Positions 1 through 4,853 of a stretch of DNA of 10,637 bases are shown one piece after another. Each line of letters opens with the position of its first letter. The stretch's first letter is position 1. The stretch lies in the NCBI GenBank assembly GCA_023416575.1, contig JAEZHL010000117.1, positions 1-10,637 of the forward strand, read 5' to 3'. The notes beneath the pieces are model-generated. The model was not told the origin of the DNA, made no database searches, and worked only from the letters and a program-made list of their open reading frames with translations. Made by a program: the position numbers and the translations under genes. This stretch comes from Pseudomonadota bacterium (GTDB taxonomy: Bacteria > Pseudomonadota > Alphaproteobacteria > Rhizobiales > Hyphomicrobiaceae).

Positions 1-96
1 GCCAGGGCAGCCGGCTGGGCGTCCGTGGAAGCTGCCCGCGCTCCATCACGCGACGGAGCCGGGCTGAAGCAAGCAGTGCGCGAGCGAGCGCGATAA
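1..96 (+). CDS. possible 3' tail of an upstream gene (partial)
   Basis: Reading frame 1 is open from the left edge to a TAA at 94-96 and would encode about 31 residues rich in Ala and Arg. The stop lies 21 nt before the ATG at 118, which would fit an upstream gene in the same transcript. Frame 2 is also open from the edge to a TGA at 65-67, so the true frame cannot be decided here. No domain is recognisable in either tail. This may simply be non-coding sequence. Confidence 0.2.
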   Translation, partial: ARAAGWASVEAARAPSRDGAGLKQAVRERAR

Positions 97-107
97 CGAC
101 AGGATGT

Positions 108-111
108 GGAG
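108..111 (+). promoter_or_regulatory. ribosome binding site deciding the DUF5076 start
   Basis: GGAG at 108-111 stands 6 nt before the ATG at 118. The in-frame GTG at 106 has only an AGGA one base away, which is too close, so the ATG at 118 is the better start. Confidence 0.6.
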
Positions 112-117
112 TTGGCC

Positions 118-420
118 ATGAAGGAACCCAATCGGCAGGAGCGCCGCGCCATGCGCGCCGAAGGGCATCTCGATACGGCCGCTTTTCTCAAGCTTGCCGA
201 CAAATTCATCGATCTGGCGAACCGCGAGAATGCGCGGGTGAGGGCGACCGATCTGCAAATGGCCTTCCTCTATGCTGCCGCGCGCTACAATGCCCACGTG
301 GCCAAGGTGGTCCTCGACGTCGAAAACCACGAAGAGTTCGTGAAGAAAATGGCGGCCGAGTACACGGACATGCTGCGCCAGCACCTTGCGGATCCGAGCA
401 TTGCCCGGCCCGCCGACTAG
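118..420 (+). CDS. DUF5076 domain-containing protein
   Basis: A 100-residue soluble protein with no signal peptide or membrane segment. It begins with a short basic stretch (NRQERRAMRAEGH) and continues as a mainly helical domain with the pattern of DUF5076, a small family of unknown function found in Alphaproteobacteria. The stretch near residues 45-75 (LQMAFLYAAARYNAHVAKVV) is the part I match to that family, from memory of the pattern. The start is ATG 118 with GGAG 6 nt upstream; an in-frame GTG at 106 would add four residues but lacks a well-spaced ribosome binding site. It stands alone, with 177 nt to the next gene. No biochemical role is known to me and none is proposed. Confidence 0.75.
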   Translation: MKEPNRQERRAMRAEGHLDTAAFLKLADKFIDLANRENARVRATDLQMAFLYAAARYNAHVAKVVLDVENHEEFVKKMAAEYTDMLRQHLADPSIARPAD

Positions 421-597
421 AAACCTTCTTTTGTCCGCAGTGCTCTCGGCGTCTGGCGGTGCGAGCTGGCCTCAGGCGCGAAATCCCATGCCTCGGCGCT
501 GCTGAATCGCGCCTGACCGCGTTTCACGCTGGTGGCCGGCGGCTGACGCCAAGCGCTTGCCGCTCACACATCGACGCGGACATCAGGAAGGCACGAC
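421..597. other. intergenic region with a long inverted repeat
   Basis: The 177 nt between the DUF5076 gene and the PepSY gene contain no convincing gene. A plus-strand ORF crosses the region (459-1022), but it runs out of frame through the PepSY gene and looks like a shadow. The main structure is the 10-bp inverted repeat at 472-516. A ribosome binding site for the PepSY gene (AGGAAGG, 585-591) ends the region. Confidence 0.6.
472..516. repeat. perfect 10-bp inverted repeat, possible stem-loop
   Basis: TCAGGCGCGA (472-481) is repeated exactly in inverted form as TCGCGCCTGA (507-516), with a 25-nt spacer. In RNA this would make a strong G+C-rich stem with a large loop. There is no T-run on either side, so it is not a standard intrinsic terminator. 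It could be a weak terminator for the upstream gene, a structured leader, or one copy of a dispersed repeat. Confidence 0.5.
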
Positions 598-903
598 ATG
601 ATCAGCAAGAGCTCGTTCGTCATCATCGCCGCCTGCCAGATCGGGCTCGCCGCCCAGGCGGGAGCGCAGCAGGGCATGCCTCCTCCGGGAGCTCAGGGCG
701 GCCAGCCTCCGGCCATGCAACAGCAACCTACGGTGAGCGTCGAGCAGGCCATTCGCATCGCAAACCAGCAGGGCCTCGTCTCGGTCGAGAAAATCGAGCG
801 CGACGAGAACGAATGGGAGATCGAGGGCCGCGATGCACAGGGCCGAGAGATCGAAGTGGAGATCGATGCCACGACCGGGCAAGTCATCAACATCGATCGC
901 TGA
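598..903 (+). CDS. secreted PepSY domain protein
   Basis: A 101-residue protein. Residues 1-23 look like a signal peptide: Lys4, a hydrophobic run from Phe7, and a likely cleavage after Ala-Gly-Ala (21-23). A lipobox-like Ile-Ala-Ala-Cys at 10-13 is present, but the hydrophobic core before it is very short, so lipidation is less likely. A Pro/Gln/Gly-rich linker (24-44) is followed by one PepSY domain (45-101), with the usual pattern VEQAIRIANQ, a Trp-Glu strand (EWEIEGRD) and an ending DATTGQVINID. PepSY domains occur in peptidase propeptides and small periplasmic proteins; a role as a protease inhibitor or chaperone is only family inference. AGGAAGG lies 6 nt before the ATG. It is 115 nt upstream of adhC on the same strand, and whether they are cotranscribed is unclear. 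Confidence 0.85.
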   Translation: MISKSSFVIIAACQIGLAAQAGAQQGMPPPGAQGGQPPAMQQQPTVSVEQAIRIANQQGLVSVEKIERDENEWEIEGRDAQGREIEVEIDATTGQVINIDR

Positions 904-981
904 ATCCGGCCGGGGGCAGCGCGGCGGTAGGTCAGACGTGCGACTTTCCCGATAGGAGATGTGGCGGAGGATTCGTCGTAC

Positions 982-996
982 ATTCGGCGACCGAAT
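982..996. promoter_or_regulatory. dyad ATTCGG-N3-CCGAAT upstream of adhC, possible operator
   Basis: A perfect 6-bp dyad with a 3-nt centre, ending 22 nt before the chosen adhC start. A second half-like ATTCG lies at 971-975. Its position in the probable 5' leader or promoter would suit a repressor site. The binding protein is unknown, and chance occurrence is possible at this length. Confidence 0.35.
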
Positions 997-1007
997 CCCA
1001 GTCGCAT

Positions 1008-1011
1008 GGAG
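1008..1011 (+). promoter_or_regulatory. ribosome binding site deciding the adhC start
   Basis: GGAG at 1008-1011 is 7 nt before the ATG at 1019. The in-frame upstream ATG at 959 has an AGGAG that abuts it with no spacing, and it would add a 20-residue Arg-rich extension that the family lacks. Confidence 0.65.
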
Positions 1012-1018
1012 CTGCGAG

Positions 1019-2146
1019 ATGAAGACGCGTGCCGCCGTTGCCTTCGAAAAGGCCAAACCGCTCGAGATCGTCGAGCTCGATCTCGAGGGACCGAAGGAGG
1101 GCGAGGTTCTCGTCGAGGTGAAGGCGACAGGCATCTGCCACACGGACGAGTTCACGTTGTCAGGCGCCGACCCGGAGGGGCTGTTCCCGGCCGTTCTCGG
1201 GCACGAGGGTGCCGGCGTCGTGGTCGACGTCGGCCCCGGCGTGAAGAGTGTGCGCAAGGGTGATCACGTCATTCCGCTGTACACGCCCGAATGCCGCAAC
1301 TGCCCCTCGTGCCTCTCCCGCAAGACCAACCTGTGCACGGCGATCCGCTCCACCCAGGGCCAGGGCGTCATGCCCGACGGGACGAGCCGGTTTTCCTACA
1401 AGGGCCAGAAGGTGCACCATTACATGGGTACCTCGACCTTCTCCAACTACACGGTGCTGCCCGAGATCGCGGTCGCCAAGATTCGCGAGGACGCTCCCTT
1501 CGATAAGGTCTGCTACATCGGTTGCGGTGTGACGACCGGGATCGGTGCCGTCATCAATTCGGCGAAGGTGGAGCCGGGCGCGACCGCGATCGTGTTCGGT
1601 CTCGGTGGCATCGGGCTCAACGTGCTGCAGGGCCTGCGCCTTGCGGGCGCCGACATGATCATCGGTGTCGACATCAACAACGATAAGAAGGCCTGGGGCG
1701 AGCGCTTCGGCATGACCCACTTCGTCAATCCGAAGGAGGTCGGGGGCGATCTCACGGCGCATCTCGTGAACATGACGAAGCGCGGCGCGGACCAGATCGG
1801 TGGTGCGGACTACACGTTCGATTGCACCGGGAACGTCGATGTCATGCGCACCGCGCTCGAGGCCTGCCACCGCGGCTGGGGGCAATCGATCGTCATCGGC
1901 GTTGCCGGTGCCGGCCAGGAGATCCGGACGCGGCCGTTCCAGCTCGTCACCGGTCGCGTCTGGAAGGGGGCCCCCTTTGGCGGCGCGCGCGGCCGCACGG
2001 ACGTGCCCCGGATCGTCGACTGGTACATGGATGGCAAGATCTCGATCGACCCGATGATCACGCACACCATGCCGCTCGAGCGCATCAACGAGGCTTTCGA
2101 CCTGATGCACGCTGGCGAGAGCATCCGCAGCGTCGTGATTTTCTGA
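1019..2146 (+). CDS. adhC: S-(hydroxymethyl)glutathione dehydrogenase / class III alcohol dehydrogenase
   Basis: A 375-residue zinc-dependent medium-chain dehydrogenase, also called frmA or flhA, that oxidises S-hydroxymethylglutathione (formed from formaldehyde and glutathione) to S-formylglutathione with NAD+. It can also act as a GSNO reductase. Catalytic zinc ligands are Cys40 (GICHTDE), His62 (GHEGAG) and Cys169 (GCGVTTG). The structural zinc is held by Cys92, Cys95, Cys98 and Cys106 (ECRNCPSCLSRKTNLC). The NAD-binding motif GLGGIG is at 194-199, with Asp218 at the end of the second strand. The SRKTNLCTAIR segment is characteristic of class III enzymes. The start at 1019 fits family length. 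No S-formylglutathione hydrolase gene is adjacent, so the next pathway step must be encoded elsewhere. A strong hairpin follows the gene. Confidence 0.95.
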   Translation: MKTRAAVAFEKAKPLEIVELDLEGPKEGEVLVEVKATGICHTDEFTLSGADPEGLFPAVLGHEGAGVVVDVGPGVKSVRKGDHVIPLYTPECRNCPSCLSRKTNLCTAIRSTQGQGVMPDGTSRFSYKGQKVHHYMGTSTFSNYTVLPEIAVAKIREDAPFDKVCYIGCGVTTGIGAVINSAKVEPGATAIVFGLGGIGLNVLQGLRLAGADMIIGVDINNDKKAWGERFGMTHFVNPKEVGGDLTAHLVNMTKRGADQIGGADYTFDCTGNVDVMRTALEACHRGWGQSIVIGVAGAGQEIRTRPFQLVTGRVWKGAPFGGARGRTDVPRIVDWYMDGKISIDPMITHTMPLERINEAFDLMHAGESIRSVVIF

Positions 2147-2235
2147 GGCAACAGGCTCCGCTTCAGCGAGCCGAACAAGTCGGATGATCCGCGCGCCTGA
2201 GTGGGCTCTCCAGAAGCAGACGTCGTGGAAATGCA

Positions 2236-2259
2236 AAGGGCGGCCGTGAGGCCGCCCTT
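2236..2259. terminator. bidirectional hairpin terminator between adhC and glnA
   Basis: A perfect 10-bp stem, AAGGGCGGCC (2236-2245) and GGCCGCCCTT (2250-2259), with a GTGA tetraloop. It is followed on + by CTTTG and on - by a T-containing stretch (TTGCATTT). It lies 89 nt past the adhC stop and 38 nt past the glnA stop, so it probably serves both convergent transcripts. Confidence 0.8.
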
Positions 2260-2297
2260 CTTTGTCAGTCTGCGCTGATCCCCGGAGGGAGTGCGGC

Positions 2298-3707
2298 TTA
2301 GACCGAGTAGTACATATCGAACTCGACCGGATGCGGCGCCATGTCGAAGCGCATCACCTCGGCCATCTTGAGCTCGATGTATGCGTCGATCATGTCGTCC
2401 GTGAACACGCCACCCATCTTCAGGAAGGCGCGATCCTTGTCGAGGCTCTCCATCGCCTCGCGCAGCGAGCCGGCAACGGTCGGGATGCGTGCGAGCTCCA
2501 CCGGCGGCAGGTCGTACAGGTTCTTGTCCATCGGCTCGCCCGGATGGATCTTGTTCATGATGCCATCGAGGCCGGCCATCAGCATGGCCGCGAACGCCAG
2601 GTACGGGTTGGCCGCCGGATCCGGGAACCGCACCTCGAGGCGCTTGGCCTTCGGGCTCGACACGTGCGGAATTCGGCAGGAGGCCGAGCGGTTGCGGGCC
2701 GAGTAGGCGAGCAGAACGGGCGCCTCGTAGCCCGGCACCAGACGCTTGTACGAGTTGGTGGTCGGGTTGGAGAAGGCGTTGATCGCCTTGGCATGCTTGA
2801 GAATGCCGCCGATGTAGTACAGGCAGTTGTCGGACAGGTCCGCGTACTTGTTGCCTGCGAACGTCGGCTGGCCGTTCTTCCAGATCGACTGGTGGCAGTG
2901 CATGCCGGAGCCGTTGTCGCCGAAGACGGGCTTGGGCATGAACGTCGCCGTCTTGCCGTAGGCCTGGGCGACGTTATGGACCACGTACTTGTAGATCTGC
3001 ATGTGGTCGGCCATCGTCACCATCGTGCCGAACTTGATGCCGAGCTCGTGCTGAGCAGCCGCCACCTCGTGGTGGTGCTTCTCGACCGACACGCCCATCT
3101 CCGCCATCACCGACAGCATCTCGGAGCGGATGTCCTGGCAGCTGTCGATCGGGGGAACGGGGAAGTAGCCGCCCTTCGTGCGCGGACGGTGGCCGAGGTT
3201 GCCCATCTCATACGAGGTGCCGGTGTTGGTCGGCAGCTCGGTCGAGTCGAGCTTGAAGCCCGAGTTGAAGGGGTCGGCCGTGAAGCGGACGTCGTCGAAG
3301 ATGAAGAACTCGGCTTCCGGTCCGAAATAGACGGTGTCGCCGATGCCGGTCTGCTTCAGGTAGGCCTCGGCGCGCTTGGCGATGCTGCGCGGATCGCGCT
3401 CGTAGAGCTCGCCCGTCGACGGCTCGAGGACGTCGCAGAAAATGGCGAGCGTCGTCTGCGCGAAAAACGGATCGAGGTGCGCGGAAGCGGGATCGAGGCT
3501 CAGCAGCATGTCAGAGGATTCGATCCCCTTCCAGCCGGCGATCGACGAACCGTCGAAGGCATAGCCGTCTGCGAACACGCCTTCGTCGATGCAGCTCGCC
3601 TCTGCGGTGACGTGCTGCATCTTGCCCCTGGTGTCAGTAAATCTCAGGTCGACGAACTTAACGTCCTTGTCCTTGATCAGCTTCAGGACGTCGGCTGGGT
3701 TTGCCAT
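2298..3707 (-). CDS. glnA: glutamine synthetase type I
   Basis: A 469-residue class I-beta glutamine synthetase that joins ammonium to glutamate using ATP; the active form is a cytoplasmic dodecamer. Visible motifs are DGSS at 52-55, the metal and substrate ligands Glu131 and Glu133 (GPEAEFF), Glu214, Glu221, His270 (GSGMHCH), the flexible-loop Glu328 (GYEAPV), Arg340, and Glu358/Arg360 (RLEVRFPDP). Tyr398 in NLYDLPP matches the adenylylation site, so control by GlnE adenylyltransferase is expected. The start at 3707 has GGGGAG 7 nt upstream and gives the usual family length; an upstream in-frame start at 3758 adds 17 residues with no support. It lies 106 nt downstream of glnB on the same strand, the common alphaproteobacterial order, and is probably partly cotranscribed with it. 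Confidence 0.98.
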   Translation of the reverse strand: MANPADVLKLIKDKDVKFVDLRFTDTRGKMQHVTAEASCIDEGVFADGYAFDGSSIAGWKGIESSDMLLSLDPASAHLDPFFAQTTLAIFCDVLEPSTGELYERDPRSIAKRAEAYLKQTGIGDTVYFGPEAEFFIFDDVRFTADPFNSGFKLDSTELPTNTGTSYEMGNLGHRPRTKGGYFPVPPIDSCQDIRSEMLSVMAEMGVSVEKHHHEVAAAQHELGIKFGTMVTMADHMQIYKYVVHNVAQAYGKTATFMPKPVFGDNGSGMHCHQSIWKNGQPTFAGNKYADLSDNCLYYIGGILKHAKAINAFSNPTTNSYKRLVPGYEAPVLLAYSARNRSASCRIPHVSSPKAKRLEVRFPDPAANPYLAFAAMLMAGLDGIMNKIHPGEPMDKNLYDLPPVELARIPTVAGSLREAMESLDKDRAFLKMGGVFTDDMIDAYIELKMAEVMRFDMAPHPVEFDMYYSV

Positions 3708-3768
3708 TCTACAACTCCCCTCTTTCCTCTGTGTTGGAGTGGGTCTGGTACAGTCCATTCAACGAGAA

Positions 3769-3787
3769 CCCGCGGGCTCGCCGCGGG
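3769..3787. repeat. G+C-rich hairpin in the glnB-glnA spacer
   Basis: CCCGCGG (3769-3775) and CCGCGGG (3781-3787) form a perfect 7-bp stem with a 5-nt loop. There is no T-run on the minus (gene) strand, where the bases after it read TTCTCGTTG. It may be a partial terminator, a pause or an RNA-processing site that sets the ratio of glnB to glnA message; this is inference. Confidence 0.5.
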
Positions 3788-3813
3788 ACCGGTTGATTGC
3801 GGTAATTCGGGTT

Positions 3814-4152
3814 TCAGATAGCGTCAGCGCCGGTTTCGCCGGTCCGGATGCGGATTGCCTCTTCGACTGCGGAGACGAAGATTTTGCCGTCGCCGATGCG
3901 CCCCGTCTTGGCGGCCTTCTGGATCGCCTCGATAGCCTTGTCGAGCAGCTCGTCGGCAAGCACAACCTCGATCTTCACCTTCGGCAGGAAATCGACGACG
4001 TACTCGGCGCCGCGATAGAGCTCGGTGTGGCCCTTCTGGCGGCCGAAGCCCTTGGCCTCGAGCACGGTGATACCTTGCAGGCCGATTTCCTGGAGCGCCT
4101 CCTTCACCTCGTCGAGCTTGAAGGGTTTGATGATGGCCTCAATCTTCTTCAT
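3814..4152 (-). CDS. glnB: nitrogen regulatory protein PII
   Basis: A 112-residue PII protein, the usual length. As a trimer it senses 2-oxoglutarate and ATP/ADP, and it is uridylylated by GlnD to signal nitrogen status to NtrB and GlnE. The start MKKIEAIIKPFKLDEVKEAL is typical of GlnB/GlnK. The T-loop covers about 37-55, with the uridylylation site Tyr51 in RGAEYVVDF and Lys40 near the loop. The C-terminal stretch TGRIGDGKIFVSAVEEAIRIRTGE carries the PII signature. Start 4152 has GGGAGG 6 nt upstream; a start at 4188 would add 12 Arg-rich residues and lies at the likely transcription start. With glnA directly downstream and no amtB beside it, this is GlnB rather than GlnK. A sigma-54-type promoter lies upstream. 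Confidence 0.97.
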   Translation of the reverse strand: MKKIEAIIKPFKLDEVKEALQEIGLQGITVLEAKGFGRQKGHTELYRGAEYVVDFLPKVKIEVVLADELLDKAIEAIQKAAKTGRIGDGKIFVSAVEEAIRIRTGETGADAI

Positions 4153-4197
4153 TCCGTGCCTCCCGCGTCGGGGTGTTCGCTGGCTCATCTTTCCCCT

Positions 4198-4213
4198 AGC
4201 ATGACCCGTGCCA
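4198..4213 (-). promoter_or_regulatory. sigma-54 (-24/-12) promoter candidate for glnB-glnA
   Basis: On the minus strand the sequence TGGCACGGGTCATGCT matches the RpoN consensus TGGCAC-N5-TTGCW, with one mismatch (ATGC for TTGC) and the required GG-N10-GC spacing. Transcription would begin near 4185-4188, about 35 nt before the glnB ATG. NtrC-activated sigma-54 promoters in front of glnB-glnA are known in rhizobia and related bacteria, which supports the call. Whether a sigma-70 promoter is also present was not resolved. Confidence 0.65.
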
Positions 4214-4321
4214 GATGGTTAGCGCGACCGAATATGCCCGTAAGATCAATGGTTTCGAGCAAATCCAGGGGCGGTCGGGTGGTTGGCCGCCAAGGCACGT
4301 TGGCCCACTTTTAAGGCGAAG

Positions 4322-4338
4322 TGCCCGAAAATTAGGCA
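4322..4338. promoter_or_regulatory. 17-bp dyad, possible NtrC enhancer site
   Basis: TGCC-N9-GGCA with an A+T-rich centre has the length and outer TGC/GCA of the enteric NtrC consensus (TGCAC-N7-GTGCA), but the match is imperfect. Its place about 110-125 bp upstream of the -24 element is normal for a sigma-54 enhancer. Confidence 0.3.
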
Positions 4339-4417
4339 GGATTGATCCGGATTTCTGCTGCTTGGATGGGCACGGCGACCGTAAATTGCACGGAATGCGC
4401 CGTCGGAACCGCGCGAT

Positions 4418-4432
4418 TAGTTTCGCGAACTA
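4418..4432. promoter_or_regulatory. dyad TAGTT-N5-AACTA upstream of the VOC gene
   Basis: Five-base arms flank TCGCG, and an inner perfect palindrome TTCGCGAA occupies 4422-4429. It ends 27 nt before the VOC start codon, a suitable place for an operator controlling the VOC-nnr unit. Its regulator is unknown and the arms are short. Confidence 0.3.
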
Positions 4433-4459
4433 GATATTGCGAGCCAAGGAGGCAGTCCC

Positions 4460-4840
4460 ATGCGCGTCATCGGTTTCGACCACATCGTGCTGACGGTCGC
4501 CTCGATTGAAAAGTCAGCCGCCTTCTACGAGCGCGTGCTCGGGATGACGCGGGAGGTCTTTGGCCCCGACCGGCGGACGGCGCTGCGCTTCGGCCCGCAC
4601 AAGATCAACCTTCACGCGCACGGGCGGGAGTTCGAGCCGAAGGCCGCGACGCCGACACCCGGCTCCGCCGATCTGTGTTTCCTGGTCGATGCCTTCGACG
4701 AGGTTGCCGCCCGGCTCGCCGCCGAGGGCGTCGCGATCATCGAGGGGCCGGTGGAGCGGACTGGCGCGCGCGGGGTTATCCGCTCCTATTATATCCGTGA
4801 TCCGGATCAGAACCTGATCGAGCTCAGCCACTATCCGTGA
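4460..4840 (+). CDS. VOC family (glyoxalase/bleomycin resistance fold) protein
   Basis: A 126-residue single VOC module of two beta-alpha-beta-beta-beta repeats. His8 (FDHIVLTV), His52 (INLHAH) and Glu121 (NLIELSHY) stand at usual metal-ligand positions. The DLCFLV segment at 71-76, where many relatives have His, resembles GLOD5-like members often labelled VOC virulence proteins; that label carries no functional evidence. YIRDPDQNLIELS is the family's C-terminal signature. The substrate is unknown; isomerase, lyase or dioxygenase activity on a small molecule are all possible. AAGGAGG lies 7 nt before the ATG. The stop is 13 nt before nnr, so the two are very likely cotranscribed, which hints at a metabolite-repair role. 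Confidence 0.88.
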   Translation: MRVIGFDHIVLTVASIEKSAAFYERVLGMTREVFGPDRRTALRFGPHKINLHAHGREFEPKAATPTPGSADLCFLVDAFDEVAARLAAEGVAIIEGPVERTGARGVIRSYYIRDPDQNLIELSHYP

Positions 4841-4853
4841 CGGAACAGGAGCG

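Larger units (their letters stand above)
4153..4459. other. divergent regulatory region between glnB and the VOC gene
   Basis: A 307-nt stretch without a gene. Starting at the glnB end it holds the glnB ribosome binding site (4159-4164), a -24/-12 promoter candidate (4198-4213), the palindrome TTGGC-C-GCCAA (4283-4293) with another TTGGC at 4300-4304, a TGCC-N9-GGCA dyad (4322-4338), a TAGTT-N5-AACTA dyad (4418-4432), and the ribosome binding site of the VOC gene (AAGGAGG). This density suggests control of both divergent transcripts. A small plus-strand ORF at 4215-4433 has no recognisable features. Confidence 0.7.

Noticed and set aside
959..1018. An upstream ATG start for adhC
   Set aside because: It would add 20 Arg-rich residues absent from the family and run through a perfect dyad; its AGGAG abuts the ATG, while the ATG at 1019 has a well-spaced GGAG.
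459..1022. A 187-codon plus-strand frame overlapping the PepSY gene and the adhC leader
   Set aside because: Its product is Arg/His-rich without a domain, and it overlaps the PepSY gene, which has a signal peptide, a good ribosome binding site and a recognisable domain.
1160..2236. A 358-codon open frame antisense to adhC
   Set aside because: A shadow of a well-supported zinc dehydrogenase; no ribosome binding site, domain or membrane pattern.
2262..3821. A 519-codon open frame on + covering all of glnA in antisense
   Set aside because: glnA is certain from its catalytic motifs. Antisense frames stay open in high-GC genes because of codon bias; the translation is His/Val/Arg-rich with no domain.
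4215..4433. A 72-codon plus-strand frame in the glnB/VOC spacer
   Set aside because: No ribosome binding site, no domain, and it lies over the regulatory dyads; treated as non-coding.
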